From Candidatus Saccharimonadota bacterium (GTDB lineage: Bacteria > Patescibacteriota > Saccharimonadia > Saccharimonadales > Saccharimonadaceae): a stretch of 64,000 nucleotides of DNA. The notes under the pieces are model-generated. The model did not search any database. It had not been told where the DNA came from and was given only the letters and a program-made list of their open reading frames with translations. The stretch lies in contig JAFRJK010000005.1 in assembly GCA_017432305.1 (NCBI GenBank), positions 62,001-126,000 of the forward strand. Direction: 5' to 3'. How positions within the stretch are numbered: the stretch's first letter is position 1; each line of letters starts with the position of its first letter. The position numbers and the translations under genes were made by a program. Positions 14,471-22,985 of this stretch are shown in pieces.

Positions 14471-15718
14471 TTAATTAGCTTTAAGGGAGTCGATTGGGTT
14501 TCGGCGAGCAGCTTTGAAGGCTGGGTAGAGGCCAAAAATTGTGCCAACGACGATTGGAATCCAGAGTACAGCAAGAACGATTTGGATATTAATATATGGT
14601 GCGAATGGAGTAATAATCGAAATTAAGAAGGCAGCGATATAGCCGAGAACCATTCCGAGGAGTCCACCAAGCACACAGAGAATTAGACTTTCAAATAAGA
14701 ATTGGAGGAAGATATTTGTATTTGAAGCTCCGACGGCTTTTCGAATTCCGATTTCATGAGTTCTTTCAGCAACAGAGACGAGCATAATATTCATTACGCC
14801 AATACCGCCGACAATAAGGGAGATACTAGCAACGAGCGTTAGCATGCTCGAAACGATATCGAAGAATGAACCGGCAGGATGGGTGATTTGATCACCATAA
14901 GCAACAGTGAAATTCTTTTCGCCGTTTTTAGTGGCGCTTAAGACCTCGCTAATTTTTTCGGCGGTCGAGGCGGTTTTTTCTTCGTTCGCTACACGAACGT
15001 TAATTTGTTGGATTTGAAGATTTTGATCAAGAGTTTTTAAGTGATTTATATTTACGAGAACGGTGTCATCGAAGTTTACGCTATTGAAATTGATTGGGGA
15101 ATTAGCTTCGGAAAGGATGCCGACGATAATAAAGCGTTCGCCAAGGAGAGTGAAAGTCTTTCCGACTGGCTCCATTGTTCCAAAGAGTTTGAGAGATAAA
15201 TCACGACCAATCACGGCAGATTTAAGAGTGCCATTTTTAAGGAAAGTGCCAGATTTTAGAGTTAAACCAGCGATATTTTGGAGTTCTTCGTTCGTTCCAA
15301 GAACATTTCCGGCTTCGACGGTACGATCGCCAACGAGGGTATTTGTCGAGATAGCGAGCGGGGAAACGGCAACGACTGGGAATTCTGATTCGGCGGAAGC
15401 GTTAGGGTTAAGAAGTGCAATGGTTGTTGCGTCATTTAAGGTTAGGTTCGACTTATTAAAATGGTTAGTTTTTGTTAATTCGCTTAAAATATCGTTAATT
15501 TCATCTTTAGAATCGCTCGGACGGACGACAATTAAATTCCCGCCAACAGCGTCAACTTGGGTTTTAATGAGGTTTGTGATACTACCCATTAAACTCAAAA
15601 TTAAGATAATACTAGCAACGCCAATTGCGATACCAAGACAGGTCAGGAAAGTCCTACCACGACGCTCTTTTAAAGAGGTTTTTGCGAGTTCGAAATGTGT
15701 ACGAAGAAGTAATGCCAT
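14471..15718 (-). CDS. MacB-like ABC transporter permease
   Basis: 415 residues with the MacB_PCD/FtsX layout: an N-terminal membrane helix after RRGRTFLTCLGIAIGVASI, a large periplasmic-type domain (about 45-290), then three helices with GGIGVMNIMLVSVAERTHEIG and RKAVGA, ending PAFKAARRNPIDSLK. Overlaps the stop of its ATPase partner by one base (start 15718). Such pairs are mechanotransmission exporters of peptides or lipoproteins; the cargo is unknown. Confidence 0.9.
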   Translation of the reverse strand: MALLLRTHFELAKTSLKERRGRTFLTCLGIAIGVASIILILSLMGSITNLIKTQVDAVGGNLIVVRPSDSKDEINDILSELTKTNHFNKSNLTLNDATTIALLNPNASAESEFPVVAVSPLAISTNTLVGDRTVEAGNVLGTNEELQNIAGLTLKSGTFLKNGTLKSAVIGRDLSLKLFGTMEPVGKTFTLLGERFIIVGILSEANSPINFNSVNFDDTVLVNINHLKTLDQNLQIQQINVRVANEEKTASTAEKISEVLSATKNGEKNFTVAYGDQITHPAGSFFDIVSSMLTLVASISLIVGGIGVMNIMLVSVAERTHEIGIRKAVGASNTNIFLQFLFESLILCVLGGLLGMVLGYIAAFLISIITPFAPYINIQIVLAVLWIPIVVGTIFGLYPAFKAARRNPIDSLKAN

Positions 15719-16821
15719 TATTTTTTCTCCTTTGCTAATTCTTCAATTGAAGGAATTTCTTGGATTTTTACGTCACGGTCACTAGAAATAGCGGATTCAG
15801 GCATCGGGAAAGGTTTTTTCGGTTTTGGTGGAAGTTTTTTCTTTGCCTTTTTAGCCCTTTCGGCAGCTTTTTTCGCTCGTTCAGCAGCGCGGCGCTTCTT
15901 TTCTTTTGCGCGTTCAATGTCTTCAAGGCTGAGGCCAGAGCCGAGTTCATCCGGATCGGAAATACGTTTTGAGGCGAGATCGGAACGGGCTTCGAAACTA
16001 TCCGTGTCAGCTTCAAGTTTTAGATCTCTTTCGATGAATTGTTCAGGTTCGTTTTCATCATTATCGTCACGCTCAATACGGTCGTGAATTGGGACTGGAA
16101 GGTCTTCATCGGAGACAGTTTTAATATCTTCGTCAATTCCACCATCGAGCATGTGAATTACACGAGTGGCGTAGGTTGTTAGATTAGGGTTATGTGTCAC
16201 CATAATAATAGTGTTGCCTTCAGAGTGAATACGGCGAAGTTCTTCCATTACGATATGAGAGCTTCTCGAATCAAGGCTACCGGTTGGCTCGTCAGCGAGA
16301 ATGATTTCTGGTTTAGAAACGAGAGAACGAGCGATTGCAACACGTTGTTTTTGTCCACCGGAAAGTTGGGACGGAAAGAAATATTCGCGTTCGCCAAGAT
16401 GGAAACGTTGGAGAGTGTCTGAGGCTTGAATGAGACGGTGAGTTTTTGAAGCTCCAGAGTAAACGAGAGGAAGAGCAACGTTTTCAATTACGGTTAAATT
16501 CGGGATAAGGTTGAAATCTTGGAAAATAAAACCAATGTTCTTTGCTCGGATGCGAGATTTACCGCGAGCCGAAAAACCACTGACTTTTTTCCCATTTAGG
16601 CGATAAGTCCCGGCGGTTGGTTTATCGAGCAAACCAAGAACATTTAAGAGAGTTGTCTTTCCACAACCAGATGGGCCCATAATCATGATAAATTCACCGC
16701 GCTTTACTGTCATAGAGAAGTTTTTCAGCGCGAACGATTCCGCATCGCCATATCCATAGCTGCGACAAACGTCAACCAACTCTATGAGCTCATTCGAGCT
16801 TTTATTTTCCTCGCTGTTCAT
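15718..16821 (-). CDS. ABC transporter ATP-binding protein (MacB/LolD type) with a basic C-terminal extension
   Basis: Walker [10 protein letters not shown] (about 49-57), signature [14 protein letters not shown], Walker [13 protein letters not shown] and H-loop [10 protein letters not shown] are all intact in the first 230 residues. A further 130 or so residues are acidic and then Lys/Ala-rich (repeated RAKKA units, PPKPKKPFP), which is not part of the usual 230-residue family and may be a cytoplasmic tether. The gene precedes and overlaps the permease, forming a two-gene operon. Confidence 0.92.
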   Translation of the reverse strand: MNSEENKSSNELIELVDVCRSYGYGDAESFALKNFSMTVKRGEFIMIMGPSGCGKTTLLNVLGLLDKPTAGTYRLNGKKVSGFSARGKSRIRAKNIGFIFQDFNLIPNLTVIENVALPLVYSGASKTHRLIQASDTLQRFHLGEREYFFPSQLSGGQKQRVAIARSLVSKPEIILADEPTGSLDSRSSHIVMEELRRIHSEGNTIIMVTHNPNLTTYATRVIHMLDGGIDEDIKTVSDEDLPVPIHDRIERDDNDENEPEQFIERDLKLEADTDSFEARSDLASKRISDPDELGSGLSLEDIERAKEKKRRAAERAKKAAERAKKAKKKLPPKPKKPFPMPESAISSDRDVKIQEIPSIEELAKEKK

Positions 16822-16829
16822 TAAGGCAC

Positions 16830-16836
16830 ATTATAG
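16830..16836 (-). promoter_or_regulatory. -10 promoter of the ABC operon
   Basis: CTATAAT on the minus strand ends 8 bases before the ATG at 16821; no Shine-Dalgarno. Confidence 0.5.
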
Positions 16837-16881
16837 ACCTTAATAGGGGAAAAATCAAGATTTGAAATAGAGTTTTTTCTG

Positions 16882-16890
16882 TGCTAAAAT
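16882..16890 (+). promoter_or_regulatory. Extended -10 promoter of the LCP gene
   Basis: TGCTAAAAT, with a leader of about 20 bases holding GTGGAG before the ATG at 16917. Confidence 0.55.
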
Positions 16891-16916
16891 GGTTATATTA
16901 AAGTGGAGTTATTTTA

Positions 16917-18443
16917 ATGGCTAATAAAAAAGCTACAAAGAAGACAGTTGCAAAAACGAAGAAGTCAACTGTTTCTAAAAAACCGGCTGCGAAGAGAAAA
17001 ATAATCGATCCAATGATGGTTTCTCCGAGAAAGGCAAGGAAAGACGAGAGGACTTTAGCAAATACTGCGATTGAAAATGAAGTCGATTTTGAAGTAAAAG
17101 ATGAAGAGGAAGATAATGACGATACCTTTTTAAGTGAGGAATCGCTTTATAGTATTGACGATTTAAGTAGAAAAGATCATAGAAAAACTGATAAAAAAGT
17201 AACTCCGATGAAAGAGAAAAAAGAAGTTGAACTAGATAAAAGCGAGCACGAAAAAACTCGTGAAGAGCTTAGAAAAGAGAGGGCGGAAGCCGAGAAACGT
17301 CGTAAAAAAGCAGGAAAGAAAGCTAAAACGAAAACTCCACTTTGGGCAAAAATTTTAATTGCATTTTTAATTTTAATTATTGCTGCGTTGGGCGTTGCAG
17401 GATGGTATTTCTTTAATATTTATAGTGCTGCTTCGGGTGTGCTTGAGGGGAATCCGATGGATGCACTCATCAATAAGAAACCACTTGCAAAAGATGAACA
17501 AGGTAGAACTAATATCTTAATTTTCGGTACAGCGGAAGATGATGAAGGACACGGTGGAGCGATGTTGACCGACTCGATTTTAGTAGTCTCGCTTGACCAA
17601 GATAGAAAAATTGCTTCGACTTTCTCGGTTCCGAGAGACCTTTGGGTGAATTATACCGTGGCTGGAGAGAAAGCCTTAAGCTGTTCGGTTGGTTATAAAG
17701 GAAAGATTAACGCAACTTATTATTGTGCACAAAGAGCAAATGATAATAGTAAAGAAGAGGGTTCAAAGTACTTCGCAAAGAAGATTATGGAGATTACTGG
17801 AATCGATATTCAATATTATGTTGCGGTTGATTTCTCGGTGCTTCGCGATGTCGTAAACACGCTCGGGGGAATTGATGTTGATGTTCATGCGACGGATGAT
17901 AGAGGAATTCTCGATTATTGTATGAATAATCTTAAACTTAACAAGGGGATGAACTATAATCTTGACGGGGAAACGGTACTTCGCTTAGCGCGTGCTCGTA
18001 ACGCAAAGGGCGGATATGGGCTTGCAAACTCAAACTTTGACCGTGAGATTAACCAACAGAGAATCATTAATGCAATTAAAGATAAAGCACTTAATGTTGG
18101 GATCTTACTCGATCTTAATAAGGTTAAGTCGATGCTTGCATCGTTTGGTGAGAATGTAAAGACAAATATCACTTGGGCAGAGATGGGTACGGCAATCGAT
18201 GTTGCGACTGGACTTCATGGCGATGTCGAATCAATTGATACAAGACCGTTATTCGGAACTGGACGAATTGGGAACCAAAGCGTTGTAATTCCGAAGGGAG
18301 CAAATGTTGATTCGGATTATTCACTCTATAACTATAATAAGATTCAACTTTATCTAAGAGAACAACTTGATCAAGATACGAAGGATTATGATAAGTCATT
18401 AGAACAACCGGCAGAAGAAGAGAATAAAGAAGAAAATAAATAG
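16917..18443 (+). CDS. LytR-CpsA-Psr (LCP) family ligase
   Basis: 508 residues: a Lys-rich cytoplasmic tail of about 140 residues, one membrane helix (about 142-164), then the extracellular LCP domain. Seen: NILIFGTAED, LTDSILVVSLD, FSVPRDLWVN, VDFSVLRDVVNTLGGIDV, LARARN and NFDREINQQRI with the conserved Asp/Arg residues that bind the polyprenyl pyrophosphate. LCP enzymes attach polyprenyl-linked glycans to peptidoglycan or proteins. The long charged cytoplasmic tail is unusual. Followed by several hairpins and a bidirectional terminator. Confidence 0.92.
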   Translation: MANKKATKKTVAKTKKSTVSKKPAAKRKIIDPMMVSPRKARKDERTLANTAIENEVDFEVKDEEEDNDDTFLSEESLYSIDDLSRKDHRKTDKKVTPMKEKKEVELDKSEHEKTREELRKERAEAEKRRKKAGKKAKTKTPLWAKILIAFLILIIAALGVAGWYFFNIYSAASGVLEGNPMDALINKKPLAKDEQGRTNILIFGTAEDDEGHGGAMLTDSILVVSLDQDRKIASTFSVPRDLWVNYTVAGEKALSCSVGYKGKINATYYCAQRANDNSKEEGSKYFAKKIMEITGIDIQYYVAVDFSVLRDVVNTLGGIDVDVHATDDRGILDYCMNNLKLNKGMNYNLDGETVLRLARARNAKGGYGLANSNFDREINQQRIINAIKDKALNVGILLDLNKVKSMLASFGENVKTNITWAEMGTAIDVATGLHGDVESIDTRPLFGTGRIGNQSVVIPKGANVDSDYSLYNYNKIQLYLREQLDQDTKDYDKSLEQPAEEENKEENK

Positions 18444-18457
18444 GGGGCGACGAGACT

Positions 18458-18485
18458 AGAAAAATGCCCTTTTGGACATTTTTCT
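18458..18485 (+). terminator. Hairpin just after the LCP gene
   Basis: AGAAAAATG and CATTTTTCT form a 9-bp perfect stem with a 10-base loop, 15 bases after the LCP stop. The T-rich right arm could serve as the terminator tail. Confidence 0.45.
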
Positions 18486-18503
18486 TCGGAGGGGCGTCGC
18501 TTC

Positions 18504-18532
18504 CGAAAAACGAAAGTAAACTTTCTTTTTCG
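18504..18532. repeat. Second hairpin downstream of the LCP gene
   Basis: CGAAAAA-C-GAAAGT pairs with ACTTTC-TTTTTCG over 13 bp with one bulged C. It lies between two other hairpins; its role is unclear. The rest of the 18444-18590 gap shows no gene. Confidence 0.4.
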
Positions 18533-18582
18533 TCAGCTCCTACCTCCGTCGAACTACGTTCTCGTCTCGCTAAATCAACGTC

Positions 18583-18615
18583 ACAAAAATTAAGACCTAA
18601 AGGTCTTATTTTTTG
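18583..18615. terminator. Bidirectional terminator between the LCP gene and tRNA-Asp
   Basis: TAAGACCT (18591-18598) and AGGTCTTA (18601-18608) flanked by an A-run on the left and a T-run on the right. It can end the LCP transcript rightward and the tRNA-Asp transcript leftward. Confidence 0.75.
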
Positions 18616-18692
18616 TGGCGGATCCGACGAGACTCGAACTCGCGACCTCTGCCGTGACAGGGCAGCGCTCTAACCAACTGAGCTACGAATCC
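18616..18692 (-). tRNA. tRNA-Asp (GTC)
   Basis: 77 bases including an encoded CCA. Acceptor GGATTCG/CGGATCC with discriminator G, D-arm GCTC-GAGC, anticodon stem CTGCC/GGCAG with loop CTGTCAC giving anticodon GTC, and T-loop GTTCGAGTC. As a GUN anticodon it is a substrate for queuosine modification; queH lies elsewhere in the window. Confidence 0.97.
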
Positions 18693-18735
18693 ATAAATTT
18701 ACTTAATTATAACCTATATCTTGTGTTTTTGCAAG

Positions 18736-18837
18736 AGAAAAACTGGTCTGAGTAGATCACTATGCGCTCTTCTCTGACAGGCGTTTTCCTAAACAAAATA
18801 TGCAAAACATATTTTCTTTAGAAAAACTGGTCTGAGT
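18736..18837. repeat. Direct repeat duplicating the 3' end of tRNA-Pro
   Basis: The 18-base AGAAAAACTGGTCTGAGT occurs at 18736-18753 and again at 18820-18837. The second copy contains the 3' acceptor strand, discriminator and CCA of tRNA-Pro. The roughly 66 bases between copies contain no gene. This is the pattern left by an attL/attR pair or by a small local duplication. Confidence 0.65.
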
Positions 18838-18903
18838 GGCGAGACTCGAACTCGCGGCCTCAGCGTCCCGAACGCTGCGCGCTACCAACTGCGCCACACC
18901 CAG
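18828..18903 (-). tRNA. tRNA-Pro (CGG)
   Basis: 76 bases with encoded CCA. Acceptor CTGGGTG/CACTCAG with the C1-G72 pair typical of tRNA-Pro, anticodon stem CAGCG/CGCTG with loop TTCGGGA giving CGG, and T-loop GTTCGAGTC. The 3' end is partly duplicated about 84 bases downstream. Confidence 0.96.
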
Positions 18904-18912
18904 ATAAGACAT

Positions 18913-18920
18913 ATTTTACA
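18913..18920 (-). promoter_or_regulatory. Probable -10 box of tRNA-Pro
   Basis: TGTAAAAT on the minus strand, 9 bases upstream of the mature 5' end. The 13-base AAAATATGTCTTA just downstream of it recurs as one arm of the palindrome beside tRNA-Lys (56868-56896). Confidence 0.4.
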
Positions 18921-18964
18921 ACAGAGAAGGGTATTTTTCAAGGATGGGATTTTTATAACGCGAG

Positions 18965-18973
18965 TGCTATAAT
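18965..18973 (+). promoter_or_regulatory. Leaderless promoter
   Basis: TGCTATAAT ends six bases before the ATG at 18980. Confidence 0.65.
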
Positions 18974-18979
18974 TTTTGT

Positions 18980-20347
18980 ATGGGAGACAAAAAGAAGGTA
19001 AAAGAAATCATAAAAAATATCGAAAAAACGAAAAATAGGGTGGCCTCAAAATTCGACAAAAGATTCGAAGAAAAAGAGCGCCTTTTTTCGTTAGTCATGC
19101 CGGTTTTATTTGGAGTTGTCTTTCTTATTTTCTCAGTCATTAATCTTAAATCGCCAGTATCATATAACGAAGCATATTCGGCGTATCTCGTTCGAGGCGA
19201 TTTCTCGCAAGTTATAGGAGAATCGATAAATAGTTTAAACCCGCCAATTTTTTATATTGTCCTAAAGATGTGGTCGTCAATTTTTGGAACAAGTGAAGTC
19301 GCGATGCGGTTTATGTCGATTTTCTTCGGGCTGGTTTCAATTGTAGTTTTATACCAGCTTTTAAAGAAATGGTTCAATGTTAAGATTGCAATTTCTGGGA
19401 CATTTTTCGTTGCAATCTCGCCAATGTTTATCAGATACGCGCAAGAAATTGGGTCCTATACAATGATGACAGCAATTACTTTAATGGTGGTTTATTTCTT
19501 AGACTCGCGATTAGATAATTCAAAGGCGAAAAAAGGGAAGAAAAATAAAAATAAGAAGTTAAAAACGGTTTTGATAATTTTTGGAGCAATTATTTTATCG
19601 TATCTCCCGAGGGTGATTATTCGTTTAGCTTCAACAAAAGGTGGGGAAGAAATTTCGGGATTTTCGATGAAAAGTCCAGCAGATCTTGTCTCAAATGTGT
19701 TGTTTTATAAAAATGCGGGGGAGGTCGAATCCTGGATTGCAATATTCGGAATTATTACGTTCGGGGCGATAGCTTATAATGCCTATAAACTATTTAAGAC
19801 AACGACAATAAAGAACAGAACGACGCTAAGTAAAATTTTAATATTGATTGCAATACCAATAATTCTAATGACAGTATTCTCACTACCGCCGTTTAGGGGC
19901 TCATTTATTAGCAGAGATGTACTTTTTTCAGTAGTTTTAATTTGGGCGATGGTTGGGATAACAATAACCTTAACAAAAGATAAAAAAGTAAAGAAAATTT
20001 TAATGATTTTAATGTTGATTGTTTCTTTGTTTGGGATAGTAAACGTCCAAACAAGAGAACCAGAAAGCCATATTAAAGATATTATGGCCGAGGTTTTTAT
20101 GGTGGCAGAAGAAAAAGAACCGATTTTAATTGGAAATGAAGAAAAATATTATGAAGGAGTGTTTTACTCTAGTGAGAAACATCCGGTGAGTAGATTTGAG
20201 GGTAAAGCGGAAGACGAAAAGTTCTGGTATGTTTTTAATCGCCCAAAAACAGGGGAAGAGGTAGAACTCCCGGAGGCTTTTTCGGAATATTATATTAAGT
20301 CCGAGATTACACTCGATCATTACACAGCTTTAGAACTTTCAAAGTAA
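18980..20347 (+). CDS. GT-C/ArnT-like (family 39) membrane glycosyltransferase
   Basis: 455 residues with around nine membrane helices. The first extracytoplasmic loop reads SYNEAYSAYLVRGDF, placing an acidic residue where GT39/ArnT enzymes have their catalytic Asp/Glu, and SLNPPIFYIVLKMW, APIRYAQE-like FIRYAQEIGSY follow, as in PMT/ArnT families. The N-terminus is Lys-rich and cytoplasmic. A soluble tail of about 90 residues ends the protein. It probably transfers a sugar from a polyprenyl phosphate to a surface acceptor. Confidence 0.8.
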   Translation: MGDKKKVKEIIKNIEKTKNRVASKFDKRFEEKERLFSLVMPVLFGVVFLIFSVINLKSPVSYNEAYSAYLVRGDFSQVIGESINSLNPPIFYIVLKMWSSIFGTSEVAMRFMSIFFGLVSIVVLYQLLKKWFNVKIAISGTFFVAISPMFIRYAQEIGSYTMMTAITLMVVYFLDSRLDNSKAKKGKKNKNKKLKTVLIIFGAIILSYLPRVIIRLASTKGGEEISGFSMKSPADLVSNVLFYKNAGEVESWIAIFGIITFGAIAYNAYKLFKTTTIKNRTTLSKILILIAIPIILMTVFSLPPFRGSFISRDVLFSVVLIWAMVGITITLTKDKKVKKILMILMLIVSLFGIVNVQTREPESHIKDIMAEVFMVAEEKEPILIGNEEKYYEGVFYSSEKHPVSRFEGKAEDEKFWYVFNRPKTGEEVELPEAFSEYYIKSEITLDHYTALELSK

Positions 20348-20369
20348 CCTGTAAAAACCATTATGTTTA

Positions 20370-20378
20370 TGGTAAAAT
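20370..20378 (+). promoter_or_regulatory. Near-leaderless promoter of pyk
   Basis: TGGTAAAAT ends nine bases before the ATG at 20388. Confidence 0.55.
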
Positions 20379-20387
20379 AAGTATAAT

Positions 20388-21821
20388 ATGAGTAGATTAT
20401 TTAAGAGGACAAAAATTTTGGCCACGATTGGGCCGGCTGTTTTTGATAAAGATAAAATTGAAGAATTAATTATGGCTGGGGTGAACGGTTGCCGAATGAA
20501 CTTTTCGCATGGAAGTTATGAGGAACGTGACCAACATATAAAATGGATTCGTGAGGCGGCAGCAAAGAAAGGTCGTTCAGTTGCGATTTTACAAGATTTG
20601 CAAGGTCCAAAGATCCGTCTTGGGGAGTTAAAAGACAACCATTTCGACGTAAAAAAAGGTGACGAATTAATTTTAGATTTTTCAATTCAGGAGCATGATG
20701 GAACGAATGTTTTACCAGTTCAATATAATCTTGCTGAGAGGATGAAAGTTGGGGAACCGCTCTTTATGTTCGACGGGAAAATCCGATCGAAAGTGACAGA
20801 GATCGTTTCAAAAACGGCGATTAAAGTTGAGGTAGAAAATGATGGGTACCTCATGTCTAAGAAAGGCCTTAATCTTCCAGATACAGATTTTGGTGGGGAT
20901 GTGATTACCGAAAAAGATATGGCGGATATTGAATTCGGTGCGAGTAGAGACTTTGATTATGTTGCAATGAGTTTTGTTCAAAGTGCGGACGACATTGACA
21001 AGCTCCGACAAATTTTATTAGCACATGGTTCGACAGCACAAGTTATTGCGAAGATTGAGACGAAGAAAGCAATCGAGAGTGATGAAAAGATGAGAGCGAT
21101 TGTTAAGGCGACGGACGGAATTATGGTTGCGAGAGGAGACATGGCGGTCGAGGCAGGGAACGAAGTTGTGCCGATTGTCCAGAGAAAATTAATCGCACTT
21201 TGTCGTCAATATGGAAAGATGGTGATTGTTGCTACGCAAATGATGGGCTCGATGGTTGATAATCCAGAACCTTCGAGAGCTGAAGTTTCAGATGTAGCAA
21301 ACGCAGTAATTCAAGGGGCGGATGCAGTGATGCTAAGTGATGAAACGGCGAACGGCAAATACCCAATCGAAGCGGTGAAAGAGATGAAAAAGGTGATTCT
21401 CTACACTCAAAACCACACGCGAATTATGCCGATTAAGAGCGAAATTACGGGAGAGTACGAGGACTATGACGCAGTAGCGGATGCAGCAGCGAGATTGGCG
21501 GAAAAAATCGAAGCAGATGTGATTTTATGCGAAACTTCTTCGGGGGCAACGGCGGCGGCGATTGCAGCACAAAGACCGAATGTCCCAATTATTACCGTGA
21601 CTTCAAATGCTCGCGTTGCGGGACAGCTGGCACTTACTTATGCGAACTCGGCGTTTGTGCGCCCATTTTCAGAGACTTATGGGATTGATTTAGCACAGGA
21701 GCTTGCGGAGTCGGATTACTTAAAGAAAAGAGAAGATAGGGATTATATTTTGGCGGTGATTGTTTCAGGCCAGCCAAATACTGTTGGTGGGACAGATACG
21801 ATTCAAATTAGAAAAGTTTAA
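20388..21821 (+). CDS. pyk: Pyruvate kinase
   Basis: Converts phosphoenolpyruvate and ADP to pyruvate and ATP. 477 residues. Seen: TKILATIGPAV, MNFSHGSYEERDQH, LQDLQGPKIRLG, the catalytic Lys in VIAKIETKKAIE, MVARGDMAVEAG (the usual RGDLGVE is altered), and ATQMMGSMVDNPEPSRAEVSDVAN, then the C-terminal allosteric domain. pgk follows after 24 bases with a good ribosome site, giving a small lower-glycolysis operon. Confidence 0.97.
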   Translation: MSRLFKRTKILATIGPAVFDKDKIEELIMAGVNGCRMNFSHGSYEERDQHIKWIREAAAKKGRSVAILQDLQGPKIRLGELKDNHFDVKKGDELILDFSIQEHDGTNVLPVQYNLAERMKVGEPLFMFDGKIRSKVTEIVSKTAIKVEVENDGYLMSKKGLNLPDTDFGGDVITEKDMADIEFGASRDFDYVAMSFVQSADDIDKLRQILLAHGSTAQVIAKIETKKAIESDEKMRAIVKATDGIMVARGDMAVEAGNEVVPIVQRKLIALCRQYGKMVIVATQMMGSMVDNPEPSRAEVSDVANAVIQGADAVMLSDETANGKYPIEAVKEMKKVILYTQNHTRIMPIKSEITGEYEDYDAVADAAARLAEKIEADVILCETSSGATAAAIAAQRPNVPIITVTSNARVAGQLALTYANSAFVRPFSETYGIDLAQELAESDYLKKREDRDYILAVIVSGQPNTVGGTDTIQIRKV

Positions 21822-21845
21822 GTAGTTTTTAAATTTGGAGGTGAT

Positions 21846-22916
21846 ATGTTCGAAAAACAGACGATTCGTGATATTAAATTTAAAGGAAAAACAGTTCTTG
21901 TCCGGGTTGATTATAATGTGCCGATGAAAGACGGAAAGGTCACTTCGGATTTAAGGATTCGAGCAAGTTTACCGACGATTGAATCTTTAATTAATGGGGG
22001 AGCGAAGAAGATTATTTTAATTTCGCATCTAGGAAGACCGGAAGGAATGAAGAACCCAGAACTGTCTTTAAGACCGGTCGCGGAAGTCCTAGGAGGGCTC
22101 GTTAATGTTCCGGTAAAATTTATTTCGGATGTTTCGGGACCAGATGTTGAAGATGAAATTAAGAAGGCACCAAATGGTTCGATTGTTCTACTCGAAAACT
22201 TAAGATTTTGGCCGGGAGAAGAGAAAAATTCGGCGGACTTTGCAAGAGAAATTGTCGAAAGCACGCATGCGGATTTCTTCGTTCAGGATGGATTCGCAGT
22301 TATTCATAGGGCGCACGCATCGACTGAGGCAATTACACATGAGTTGCCAAGCGTTGCGGGGCTTTTAGTTGAGAAAGAGGTTTCAGTTTTAACTTCAGCA
22401 ATTTCAAATCCGAAACAACCAGTACTCGTTATTATTGGTGGAGCGAAAGTCGATGATAAAGAGCCTTTAATTTCGAAGTTTTTAGGTATTGCGGAAAATA
22501 TCTTCGTTGGAGGAAAGATTGCGGCGGATGGATATAAGAGTGAATCTCCGAAAATTTCAGTTGCGGCGGACTTTGTTGAAGACGAAGAGGGAAATAAATG
22601 CGATATCGGGCCGGAATCGGTATCTACAATTCTTGAGATGGTAGGTTCGGCGGAGACGGTGATTTGGAATGGAACGGTTGGGCTGGTCGAGAAAGAACCA
22701 TTTGATAAAGGCTCAGTCGCAATTGCGGAAGCGATTGGAAAACGCTCGGATGTTACGTCGATTATTTGTGGGGGAGATACGAGTGGGTTTGTCGAAGGAT
22801 TGCAAGCCCTAAAACCAGAACTAAAATATTCACTCGTTTCAACAGGGGGCGGAGCAAGTTTAGAACTATTATCTGGGCTAGAGCTTCCGGGGCTTAGTGT
22901 ATTATTAGATAAATAA
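21846..22916 (+). CDS. pgk: Phosphoglycerate kinase (short form)
   Basis: Substrate-level ATP formation from 1,3-bisphosphoglycerate. Seen: RVDYNVPMKDGKVTSDLRIR, ISHLGRPEG, LLENLRFWPGEEKN, VIIGGAKVDDK, WNGTVGLVEKEPF, and the nucleotide loop GGDTSGF with VSTGGGASLELLSG. At 356 residues it is 30-40 shorter than usual; the missing part is in the C-terminal Rossmann domain after FVGGKIAADGYK, where the helix before the VAADF strand is lost. Ribosome site TTGGAGGTGAT. Confidence 0.96.
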   Translation: MFEKQTIRDIKFKGKTVLVRVDYNVPMKDGKVTSDLRIRASLPTIESLINGGAKKIILISHLGRPEGMKNPELSLRPVAEVLGGLVNVPVKFISDVSGPDVEDEIKKAPNGSIVLLENLRFWPGEEKNSADFAREIVESTHADFFVQDGFAVIHRAHASTEAITHELPSVAGLLVEKEVSVLTSAISNPKQPVLVIIGGAKVDDKEPLISKFLGIAENIFVGGKIAADGYKSESPKISVAADFVEDEEGNKCDIGPESVSTILEMVGSAETVIWNGTVGLVEKEPFDKGSVAIAEAIGKRSDVTSIICGGDTSGFVEGLQALKPELKYSLVSTGGGASLELLSGLELPGLSVLLDK

Positions 22917-22948
22917 AAACTTCTTATGCTCGCGAAAAGTGCGGTTTG

Positions 22949-22957
22949 TGATATAAT
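22949..22957 (+). promoter_or_regulatory. Extended -10 promoter
   Basis: TGATATAAT, with an AAGGAG ribosome site in the 28-base leader of the DUF975 gene. Confidence 0.6.
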
Positions 22958-22985
22958 AATGGTAATATAATTAAGGAGTTAAAAA

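Noticed and set aside
15063-15785. Plus-strand ORF of 240 residues
   Set aside because: Antisense to the MacB-like permease, in frame-mirrored codons; the permease is strongly supported.
18464-18673. Plus-strand ORF of 69 residues
   Set aside because: Runs through hairpins and the antisense of tRNA-Asp; no family features.
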